This document shows, piece after piece, positions 1 to 7,298 of a stretch of DNA of 20,731 nt. This DNA is from Alphaproteobacteria bacterium. GTDB taxonomy: Bacteria; Pseudomonadota; Alphaproteobacteria; Micropepsales; Micropepsaceae. The stretch spans positions 1-20,731 of the forward strand of contig DMER01000089.1 of NCBI GenBank assembly GCA_003451645.1, in the 5' to 3' direction. The notes beneath the pieces were generated by a model that saw only the letters and a program-made list of their open reading frames with translations, made no database searches and was not told the origin of the DNA. The position numbers and the translations under genes were made by a program. How positions within the stretch are numbered: the stretch's first letter is position 1; each line of letters begins with the position of its first letter.

Positions 1-1
1 G

Positions 2-2875
2 CGCGCCAACCTGACCTCGGTGTCGCCTGTGTCGACCTTGTCGGCCACCGAAGTGAAAACGTCGGGTACCACCTCAATCGAGCAATTGCTCAACAATCAA
101 CCAACCGTCGTTCCCGGCCAAACGGGCGAAGTCGCCAACGGCGCGACCGGTATTGCCACTGTCGACCTGCGGGGCTTGGGCCCACAGCGCACCCTGGTGC
201 TGATCAATGGCCGCCGCGTGGCGCCTGGCGATCCGTTCCAACCGGTTGCGGACTTGAATGCCATTCCTGTGTCGCTGATTAGCCGCGTTGAAGTGGTGTC
301 GGGCGGTGCGTCGGCCGTGTATGGCTCGGACGCTTTGGCGGGCGCTGTTAACTTCATCATGAAGCGCGACTTCGAAGGCGTTCAAATCGATGCGCAATAT
401 GCCTTCGCGCAACACACCAATGATGACAGCGTGGCGCGCGCACGTTTGACCGCCACGGGCAACCCGCTGCCGCGTGAAGACGTGACGGACGCCGAAGTGT
501 TCACGACCACGGTCACCGTCGGTGCGAACACGGGTGACGGCAAAGGTAACGTCACCTTGTATGCCGCGTTCTCGAACTTCCAGGAACTGCGTCAAGATCA
601 ACGCGATTTCTCGGCCTGTTCGTATCTGGATACGGGCGCCAGCTTGATCTGCTTGGGTTCGTCCAACTTCAACCGGTTTACGACGGTCGGCTTGAATGGT
701 GGTTCGGTTCCCGCGCAGCCGCGCTACTTCATCAATCCCTCGAATGACGGCAATGCGGCGAACAACTCCAACACGTTGTGGAATGCTGTTCCGGCCACGG
801 TTCGCGCCTTCAACTTCGCGCCGGACAACTTCCTGCAACGTCCGCGTGACACCTATCAATTTGGTGGCTTCGCGCATTACGAAATCAGCAAGCATGCTGA
901 TGTCTATGCGGAAGTGATGTTCACCAACGACACGACCCGCGCTCAGATCGCGGCCTCGGGTGCGTTTGCTGGCTCGTTCGTCCAAGTCAACTGCGACAAT
1001 CCTTTGATGTCAGCTGCGCAATTCGCGAACTTCTGCGGTGCGGTTGGTGCTGTTGCCGGCAATGGCGACGTAATTACCGTGTCGCTTGGCCGCCGCAACA
1101 TCGAAGGCGGCCCGCGTCAAGCTGACCTTGAGCACTCCAACTACCGCGTCGTCACCGGCGTGAAGGGCGAGATCGCGGAAGGCTTCGACTATGACGTCTA
1201 TGGCATGTACTCCAAGACGCCGTACTCCCAAGTCTACCGCAATGAGTGGTCCAAGGCTCGCGTCACGAACGCTCTGAATGTCGACCCGATCACCGGCAAC
1301 TGCTTGGTGTTTGATGCCGGTACCGATCTGACCTGCCGTCCGCTCGATATCTTCTCGGGTCTGGGCGCGTTGGGTTCGGCTGGTTTGACGCCTGATCAGG
1401 CAGCAGCTCTGGCCTATGTTACGGCGACCGGCGTCATCACCGGTACAACCGAAGAACAAGTCGTGTCGGGTTCGTTCACGGGCGATCTCGGCACCCTGGG
1501 CATCCAAAGCCCCGGCAGCGATCGTGGTGTGCAATTGGCTGCTGGCGTTGAGTACCGCCGCCAGGCGATCCAATATGATGCGTCGCGCGATTTCCAAATC
1601 GACGACCTGTTCGGTCAAGGTGGTAATACGCCGTCGCAGCCGCTCGCTGACTATGACGTGTTCGAAGCCTTTGGCGAGTTGGAAATCCCGCTCGTGTCTG
1701 ACAAGCCCTTCTTCAAGCTCTTGTCGGTCAATGCTGGTTACCGTATCTCGGACTATGAGACCGCAGGCATCACGCATGCCTACAAGTATGGTGCGGAGTG
1801 GGCCCCATCGGATGACATCCGCTTCCGTGGTTCGTTCAACCGCGCAACGCGTGCGCCGAACGTGCTTGAGTTGTTCGGACCGATCCAAACCGGTCTGTTC
1901 GGCGGTAACGATCCTTGCGCCGGCGCCGTGCCAACCGCAACGCTTGCGCAATGTATCAACATGGGTCTTGCGACGCCTGCTCAGCAAGCGCTGTACGGCT
2001 CGATCCCGGACTGCCCGTCCGCTCAATGTCAGCAATTGTTCGGTGGCAACCCCAACCTGAAGCCGGAAGACAGCGACACCATCACCTATGGTTTCGTGTT
2101 CACGCCGACCTTCTTGAAGGGCTTCTCGCTGACGGTTGACTACTTCGACATCGAAGTGAGCAACCGCATCGGCCAGGTTGGTCCGGGCACGATCATCAAT
2201 CAGTGCTTGACCGGCAACCTCGGGCTTTGCGCGCTTGTGTCTCGTGATCCGCTCACCGGTGGTATCGCAGTCTCCGGCTTCGGCGTGCAAGACCTGAACG
2301 TGAATGCGGGTACTCTGGCGACGGCCGGTATCGACATCGAGGCGGGCTATGCCATCGATGTTGGCTCGGTCGGCAACCTCTCGCTCAGCTACTTCGCGAC
2401 GGTCCTCGACAAGTACGAAGTCACCAACCTCGCCTCGACGCCGTATGATTGCGTTGGCTTCTTCGGCGTGGTTTGCGGAACGCCCGTGTTCGAGTATCGC
2501 CATAAGGCGCGCGCGACCTGGGCCACCCCTTGGGATGTGGATCTGTCGGTTGCATGGCGCCACTACTCGGAAGGGTTCCTGGACGCGAACACCGCCAATC
2601 CTGACTTCAACGGGATCTGCGGCGGACCGTGCGGCCTTGTCCCATCGAACTACATCGAAGCGTTCGACTATTTCGACCTCAGCGGGTCGTGGAACGTGTC
2701 GGAGAACTACACCGTTCGCTTTGGTGTCAACAACGTCGCGGACAAGAACCCGCCCGTGCTCGACAGCAACACGATCGGCGTCGTTTCGCCGCCGCTCGGC
2801 AACGCCAACACCTATCCTGGCACCTACGACTCCTTCGGCCGCGAATTCTTCATCGGCGGTACGGCGAAGTTCTAA
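2..2875 (+). CDS. TonB-dependent outer-membrane receptor, 5' end cut off
   Basis: The reading frame is already open at base 2, so the true start, signal peptide and any TonB box lie outside the window. The visible part begins with the end of an N-terminal segment and a plug domain: 'VDLRGLGPQRTLVLINGRRV', then 'ISRVEVVSGGASAVYGSDA' and 'GAVNFIMKRDFEG'. A long beta-barrel follows. A receptor signature region is visible ('RFRGSFNRATRAPN', 'NPNLKPEDSDTITYG'), and the protein ends in an aromatic residue (F), as outer-membrane barrels do. Such receptors take up siderophore complexes, cobalamin, glycans or peptides using energy from TonB-ExbBD; the substrate cannot be read here. The visible part has 16 cysteines that fall into eight local pairs in barrel loops. 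A strong terminator follows directly, so this is the last gene of its transcript. The family call is certain, the substrate unknown. Confidence 0.95.
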   Translation, partial: RANLTSVSPVSTLSATEVKTSGTTSIEQLLNNQPTVVPGQTGEVANGATGIATVDLRGLGPQRTLVLINGRRVAPGDPFQPVADLNAIPVSLISRVEVVSGGASAVYGSDALAGAVNFIMKRDFEGVQIDAQYAFAQHTNDDSVARARLTATGNPLPREDVTDAEVFTTTVTVGANTGDGKGNVTLYAAFSNFQELRQDQRDFSACSYLDTGASLICLGSSNFNRFTTVGLNGGSVPAQPRYFINPSNDGNAANNSNTLWNAVPATVRAFNFAPDNFLQRPRDTYQFGGFAHYEISKHADVYAEVMFTNDTTRAQIAASGAFAGSFVQVNCDNPLMSAAQFANFCGAVGAVAGNGDVITVSLGRRNIEGGPRQADLEHSNYRVVTGVKGEIAEGFDYDVYGMYSKTPYSQVYRNEWSKARVTNALNVDPITGNCLVFDAGTDLTCRPLDIFSGLGALGSAGLTPDQAAALAYVTATGVITGTTEEQVVSGSFTGDLGTLGIQSPGSDRGVQLAAGVEYRRQAIQYDASRDFQIDDLFGQGGNTPSQPLADYDVFEAFGELEIPLVSDKPFFKLLSVNAGYRISDYETAGITHAYKYGAEWAPSDDIRFRGSFNRATRAPNVLELFGPIQTGLFGGNDPCAGAVPTATLAQCINMGLATPAQQALYGSIPDCPSAQCQQLFGGNPNLKPEDSDTITYGFVFTPTFLKGFSLTVDYFDIEVSNRIGQVGPGTIINQCLTGNLGLCALVSRDPLTGGIAVSGFGVQDLNVNAGTLATAGIDIEAGYAIDVGSVGNLSLSYFATVLDKYEVTNLASTPYDCVGFFGVVCGTPVFEYRHKARATWATPWDVDLSVAWRHYSEGFLDANTANPDFNGICGGPCGLVPSNYIEAFDYFDLSGSWNVSENYTVRFGVNNVADKNPPVLDSNTIGVVSPPLGNANTYPGTYDSFGREFFIGGTAKF

Positions 2876-2899
2876 GCCTGGAACCAGGTCACACGCATT

Positions 2900-2930
2900 G
2901 CGGGGCCCCTCAACGGGGCCCCGCTTTTTT
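2900..2930 (+). terminator. Rho-independent terminator of the TonB receptor gene
   Basis: A perfect 10-bp GC stem (2900-2909 GCGGGGCCCC with 2915-2924 GGGGCCCCGC), a 5-nt loop and six T residues (2925-2930) start 24 bases after the receptor stop codon. There is no U-tract on the opposite strand, so it should not serve the convergent gene. Confidence 0.93.
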
Positions 2931-2973
2931 GTGGCGCAAGGATGATTGGGCGTGCCGCTCGTTTGAGCGGGTC

Positions 2974-4245
2974 TTACTCCCGCTCGAACTCGTCTTCGGC
3001 GACCATCATCTCGCGGACGAGTTGGCGCTCCGCTTCGGTGAGATTGGGGTTCCAAACGTCAAAGATCAGGATGATCCGGCGTTCGTCACTGTCGTTCATC
3101 GCCTCATGCTCGATACTGTCATCGAATACCCAAGCCTCACCGCGCTTGAACGGACGCTTATCATTGCCGACGCGGAACCAAGTGTTCTCCGGCACGATCA
3201 ACGGCAAATGCACGATCGAGCGAATGTTGTTGACGCCGGTGTGTGGCGGGATGTGCGTCTTGGCATCCAATGCTGAGAAAAACGCCGTGGGTCCGCGGCC
3301 AGGAATATCGAGGCGCGGGATCCGCTCCAGAATGGCAAGTGTCTTAGGCGCTCGTCTGCAGATGTGATCGATCCGTGTTCCATCTTTGTAGAGGAATAGC
3401 GCGCTCCACCGTTGCGACTTGTTGAGCTCCGCCCACTGGTTCAGAGGTTCGGTCGCCTCCTTTTGGACATAGGCTTCGAACTCGCTGCCGATCTCTCGGA
3501 GGATGCCGTCAAGTTCGCCCAAGATGTCGTCTGTTGCCGCTTCTAACTGCGCAAGCCAGGGAAAACGCGCGCGCTTGAAAAAGCATGTCGCCGGAAGCTC
3601 GGGGAAATGAAACCGCACCGGTTCGTGGACATAGGCCTTTTTCACGCCCGCCATGATCGCGAGCGATTCATCAAAGCGCGCGACATCCTCGCCCGCAAGG
3701 TGGTCCCGCGCCACCTTCGTCCGGCTTTGCAGGAAGGCTTCCTTTTGCGCCGTATAGGTGTCGACGACGGTCTTGGCTCGGATCGCGTGCGCTTGGATTG
3801 TCGGCGCCAGCTGATTGTGAGGCGGGGCAATCCGTAAGGCATTGCTGTAGACATTGGCCGCTTGTTTGGGGCGGCCCATCCTCTCAAGATAGGCTCCCCG
3901 CGCAAATTGCGCCGGATAGAAATAGGGATCGGCGCGGATTGCCGCGTCGAGCGCTTGACCCTGGGTGTAGGTGTCGCCCATGGCCTCGGCGACATAGGAA
4001 ATGTTGAGCTGGATGACCGGCTGCTTGGGGTCGGCCGCTGCCGCCTGGCGGAAAAAATTGAGCGCGCGGGTAAGGTCGCGGGCTTCCATCGCTTGCCGCC
4101 CGAAAAAGAATAACGCTTCCGGGTGGTTCGGTGCCAATTTAAGCACCTCGTCATACCGTCGGCTGGCATTGGCAAGATCGCCGGCCCGCATGGCGTTGGC
4201 GGCGGCGAGGGCGAGGCTCACGACCTGATCGGAGAATTGTGCCAT
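2974..4245 (-). CDS. TPR protein with AspH-like aspartyl/asparaginyl beta-hydroxylase domain
   Basis: This 423-residue protein has N-terminal tetratricopeptide repeats (about residues 8-140, e.g. 'AGDLANASRRYDEVLKLAPN') and a C-terminal aspartyl/asparaginyl beta-hydroxylase domain (about 205-400). Alignment by eye with mammalian AspH gives clear landmarks. H335 ('HTGVNN', AspH His679) and H380 ('FDDSIEHE', AspH His725) are the two iron ligands of this 2-His family. H346 and R390 match the 2-oxoglutarate-binding His690 and Arg735. 'FDVWNP' matches the AspH 'VDVWHP'. The expected reaction is Fe(II)/2-oxoglutarate-dependent hydroxylation of Asp/Asn or of a lipid acyl chain, as in LpxO. There is no signal peptide, so it is probably cytoplasmic. 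The ATG is preceded by AAGGA at 9-nt spacing. It is divergent from the second TPR-oxygenase and convergent with the TonB receptor. The substrate is unknown. Confidence 0.9.
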   Translation of the reverse strand: MAQFSDQVVSLALAAANAMRAGDLANASRRYDEVLKLAPNHPEALFFFGRQAMEARDLTRALNFFRQAAAADPKQPVIQLNISYVAEAMGDTYTQGQALDAAIRADPYFYPAQFARGAYLERMGRPKQAANVYSNALRIAPPHNQLAPTIQAHAIRAKTVVDTYTAQKEAFLQSRTKVARDHLAGEDVARFDESLAIMAGVKKAYVHEPVRFHFPELPATCFFKRARFPWLAQLEAATDDILGELDGILREIGSEFEAYVQKEATEPLNQWAELNKSQRWSALFLYKDGTRIDHICRRAPKTLAILERIPRLDIPGRGPTAFFSALDAKTHIPPHTGVNNIRSIVHLPLIVPENTWFRVGNDKRPFKRGEAWVFDDSIEHEAMNDSDERRIILIFDVWNPNLTEAERQLVREMMVAEDEFERE

Positions 4246-4432
4246 GGGCGCGGTGTCCTTAATGGGCGAGAGAGACGACGATAGTTGAAAGCTTTGGCGT
4301 TATAGTCAGATTAATGACATTTCTTCTACGCCCCCAAGCCTGCTGTGGCAGACTGGCCCTGGGTTTGCAGGCCAACCCATTCCGCCAGGTGACCGTGGCC
4401 AGGATCGGGTAGACTGGCAGAGGGAGATTATC
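4246..4432. promoter_or_regulatory. Divergent intergenic region between the two TPR-oxygenase genes
   Basis: These 187 bases must hold the promoters of both divergent genes. The most AT-rich patch is about 4281-4328, with TTGAAA at 4285-4290 and TATAGT at 4301-4306. Neither pairs with a partner at normal 16-18 bp spacing, so no promoter is assigned. AGGGAG at 4421-4426 is the ribosome binding site of the plus-strand gene. Confidence 0.4.
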
Positions 4433-6274
4433 GTGAGCAATGCACCCGCACCGCAAAAGCTAACGCCCCAGCAGGTCTCGGAGGCTTTCAAAAAGGTCCA
4501 GCATCTGCAGCAGATCGGCCAATGGGAGGCGTCCGAGCCGATCCTGCGAGCGCTGGAATCCGCGCTGCCCAAGCATCCGGCGATCTGCGCGGCGCTGGCA
4601 CATAACGCCAAACGCCGGGGCGACACTGGGATGGCGGAGCGCTATTTGCGCGATGCAATCCGTTTGGCGCCGCAAGAGCCCGCCTTTCAGAACAATCTGG
4701 CCTCGCTGTATCTGGGCGTTGAGCGGCCAGCCGATGCTAAGCCCGTTCTGGAGGCCCTGCTGCTACGTCATCCTCAGTTCCCCGACGCGATATACAATAT
4801 GGGCCGCACGATGGAGGAGTTGCAGGACGCAACATCCGCATGCGCCTGGTTTGAACAGTACGCCGTGCTCGCACCTCGGGACCCCAAGGGCTATGTGCGC
4901 CTTATGGCGCAGGCGCTTCATCGGGAAGACTTCGAAGGCGTCTTTGCCTGGGCTGCTAAAGCAAAGGGCCACGGCCTAGAGACATTCGATCTTGTTTACT
5001 ACGAAGCCTGTGCTTTGGCAGCTCAGGGTCAGCACGCGCGCGCGCTTGAGATGCACCGCAGGGCGCAAGCCTTGGATCCGGCGCGCTGGCAGGCCCGCAA
5101 GGGGGCCGCAAATATGTTGTTCGCGCTGGAGCGCGATGACGAGGGGTTGGCTGAACTCTATACAATCAGTCAAACGTGGCCGGAACTCTTGGACGTTCAC
5201 GCGGAACACAGTAGCAGGTCATGGACCACCGGCCGCAAGGACGGATTTCTGGCGACTTTTCGCGCTTTGGACGAGCGTGGCCAGGCGACGCCCAGCCACC
5301 TCACGATTGAGGCACAGTTGCTGATCCGCGCAGAACGGATTGAGGAGGCGATCGATCTGATGGAGCGGTCCTTGCGCCGCTTTCCGGATCACCCGGAAAT
5401 CCTCGGCATGCTCGCGACGTGCTATTCGCACACGCCAGATACCGCGCGTGCCGCTCAACTGTTCGAGCGGACCCTGCGTATCAATCCGCGCGATGTTCTG
5501 GCGTTGCAGAATTACGGCTTCATGGCCATTAGCACGCACAAGCCCGACTTGGCCGTCACACTTTTTGACGCATTATTGCAGGTCAATGACGTCGACCAGT
5601 TGGCGCTCGCGGGCCAAGGTTTGGCCTTGCGGGAACTTGGCGATAGCCGCGCGGACATCCTCTTCGACTTCGAGCGCTTCGTCCGGCCCTTTGATGTGCC
5701 CTTGCCAGCAGACTACGCAAGTGTTGAGGCCTTCAACGCGGAATTGGCAGAGCAGCTTGCGGGCCTGCATACCCAGAAACTCAGCCCCATCGACCAGACT
5801 CTCAGAGGCGGCACCCAGACGCCTGGGCAATTGTTCGGGAAACACAAAGGCGCGGTAGCGGCCTTGCAGACGCAGCTTGGTCTTGTCATTCGCCAATATC
5901 TTCGCGAGCTGCCAGACGATGACCGGCACCCGTTCCTCAAGCGTAAGGCGCAAGATTTCCGATTCTCCGGTTCATGGTCCTGCCAGCTCAAGAGTGGCGG
6001 ATTTCACACTAACCATGTGCACAATATGGGATGGATCAGTTCCGCCTACTATGTCCAATTGCCTGAGGTCCTGAAGAATGAGGACCGCAAGGAGGGGTGG
6101 ATCAATTTCGGTCAGTCCAATTTGGCGGCTGGCCCAAAGGATGTGCCCGGCCATTATGTCCGGCCAAGGGTCGGCCGGCTTGTGCTATTCCCGTCATACT
6201 TTTGGCACGGAACCGTGCCATTTGAGAGCGGAACAGCGCGCGTGACAGTGGCCTTTGACGCTTTGCCGCAGTAA
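4433..6274 (+). CDS. TPR protein with 2OG-Fe(II) oxygenase domain (TIGR02466 / 2OG-FeII_Oxy_5 type)
   Basis: This 613-residue protein starts at GTG, with AGGGAG 6 nt upstream. Tetratricopeptide-like repeats fill roughly residues 12-400, for example 'GMAERYLRDAIRLAPQEPAF' and 'DTARAAQLFERTLRINPRD'. The C-terminal part (about 415-613) matches the putative 2-oxoglutarate/Fe(II) oxygenase family. It has 'FHTNHVHNMGWISSAYYVQ' (H525, H528, H530), a glycine-rich 'GWINFG' strand, then 'GRLVLFPSYFWHGTVPF' with the distal iron ligand H592, and R603 ('TARVTV') as the likely 2-oxoglutarate anchor. Which His of 525/528/530 is the proximal ligand cannot be fixed by eye. No signal peptide is seen, so the cytoplasm is likely. 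Because it is divergent from an AspH-type TPR-oxygenase, a shared or sequential role on protein or peptide substrates is a reasonable inference. The actual substrate is unknown. Confidence 0.87.
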   Translation: MSNAPAPQKLTPQQVSEAFKKVQHLQQIGQWEASEPILRALESALPKHPAICAALAHNAKRRGDTGMAERYLRDAIRLAPQEPAFQNNLASLYLGVERPADAKPVLEALLLRHPQFPDAIYNMGRTMEELQDATSACAWFEQYAVLAPRDPKGYVRLMAQALHREDFEGVFAWAAKAKGHGLETFDLVYYEACALAAQGQHARALEMHRRAQALDPARWQARKGAANMLFALERDDEGLAELYTISQTWPELLDVHAEHSSRSWTTGRKDGFLATFRALDERGQATPSHLTIEAQLLIRAERIEEAIDLMERSLRRFPDHPEILGMLATCYSHTPDTARAAQLFERTLRINPRDVLALQNYGFMAISTHKPDLAVTLFDALLQVNDVDQLALAGQGLALRELGDSRADILFDFERFVRPFDVPLPADYASVEAFNAELAEQLAGLHTQKLSPIDQTLRGGTQTPGQLFGKHKGAVAALQTQLGLVIRQYLRELPDDDRHPFLKRKAQDFRFSGSWSCQLKSGGFHTNHVHNMGWISSAYYVQLPEVLKNEDRKEGWINFGQSNLAAGPKDVPGHYVRPRVGRLVLFPSYFWHGTVPFESGTARVTVAFDALPQ

Positions 6275-6376
6275 GGTGGGGTCAGTTTTGGCCGCTGGTT
6301 TGTGCTCTTTTGAATTGCGCGCGGAGCAGCGGCTGCGGGTCGGGTCCATCTTTCTAGTTTGGGGCGGTTACCAACA

Positions 6377-7192
6377 ATGAAGAACTCAGTCTTCCACACC
6401 GTGATTATCGCAGCCGCAGCAAGTGCCGCATGGGCAGCGCCTGCCAATGCCGCATCCCTTGCCCGGCTTCTGGCGTGTGCAGATATTCCGCGTGCGGAGG
6501 AACGCTTGCAGTGCTTCGATGCGGCCTCGCGTGAGGCGTTGGGCCTTGGGGCGGAGCCCGGCCCCCGGCCCGAACAGTCGGAAGTCCAGAAAATCGAAGC
6601 GCGTGAACGCGCCCTCGAAGCAAGGGAACGCGCGCTGGAGAAGCGCGAAAAGGATTTGGCCAAGGCGCCAATCCCTGCAGCGGCCCCAACCTCGGTCGCT
6701 GAAAAGGCAATGGCGCCTGCCGCGACCTCAGTGGCGGCGTTGGAGCAACGCGCCAAGGAGCTGGCTGCCAAGGAAGCCGAACTGAAGGAGCGCGAAGCCA
6801 AATTGCTCAAGCCAGATGATGCGAAGCTGGCTGAAGAGGCAACCCTTTTTGGCATCCCCATTCCCTTTACGCGCAAGGATACCTTGGCCCAAAGCAACGA
6901 ACTGCCCGGGCAAACGATTGAGCGTGATGATGATGGCGAGATTGCAGCGTTGCGCTCCAATGTTCGCGAATGGAGCAAGACGGCCGAGGGCATGCTGATC
7001 ATTGTTCTGGAGAACGGGCAGGTCTGGCGGCAGACCGATGGCGACGCGCCGCGCTTGTCGAGCGAACCTGAAAGCCCGCATGTTGCGCGTATTTCCCGCG
7101 GGGCGTTGGGCAGCTATAACATGACGATCGATGACTCGAACCGGTTGATGAAGGTGCGCCGGGTCGACGGCAAGCAGAGCAAAAAGAAATAG
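6377..7192 (+). CDS. Exported coiled-coil protein of unknown function
   Basis: I do not recognise a named gene. The ATG at 6377 is chosen over the in-frame TTG at 6359 because a signal peptide follows directly: 'MKNSVFHTVIIAAAASAAWA', with a likely cut after 'PANA' (residue 25). The 271-residue product then has a 'CADIPRAEERLQCFD' segment (C34, C46), a pattern seen in many proteobacterial periplasmic proteins. Two charged heptad-repeat helices follow (about 70-96, with EARERAL twice and then EKREKDL, and about 117-145), joined by an Ala/Pro linker. A small C-terminal domain (about 185-263, 'ENGQVWRQTD', 'ISRGALGSYNMTIDD') looks like a compact beta domain found at the end of similar hypothetical proteins. 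Location is probably periplasmic. It may be co-transcribed with the cyclase gene 106 bp downstream, though an inverted repeat lies between them. Confidence 0.8.
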   Translation: MKNSVFHTVIIAAAASAAWAAPANAASLARLLACADIPRAEERLQCFDAASREALGLGAEPGPRPEQSEVQKIEARERALEARERALEKREKDLAKAPIPAAAPTSVAEKAMAPAATSVAALEQRAKELAAKEAELKEREAKLLKPDDAKLAEEATLFGIPIPFTRKDTLAQSNELPGQTIERDDDGEIAALRSNVREWSKTAEGMLIIVLENGQVWRQTDGDAPRLSSEPESPHVARISRGALGSYNMTIDDSNRLMKVRRVDGKQSKKK

Positions 7193-7216
7193 ATCAGACC
7201 TTCGACGACATGCGTG

Positions 7217-7251
7217 CGGGTGTGTGTTGCCCCTGGGGCTGCCCACACCCG
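7217..7251. repeat. Inverted repeat between coiled-coil gene and cyclase gene
   Basis: CGGGTGTG (7217-7224) pairs with CACACCCG (7244-7251) around a GC-rich loop. No T-tract follows, so it is at best a weak terminator or attenuator of the upstream gene. The cyclase start has AAGAGG at 7282-7287 as a plausible ribosome binding site, overlapping an AT-rich TATATAAG. Confidence 0.4.
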
Positions 7252-7298
7252 TTCTGTTGTGTGCGATGTTCGAGGTTATATAAGAGGCGACCAAAAGC

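Noticed and set aside
74..3055. Long minus-strand open frames (303 and 681 codons) opposite the TonB receptor
   Set aside because: They lie antisense to a clear receptor gene, have low-complexity Arg-rich composition and no recognisable domain. They are typical shadow frames in GC-rich DNA.
6154..7002. 282-codon minus-strand frame opposite the coiled-coil gene
   Set aside because: Ser/Ala-rich product antisense to a convincing exported protein, with no domain and no ribosome binding site of note.
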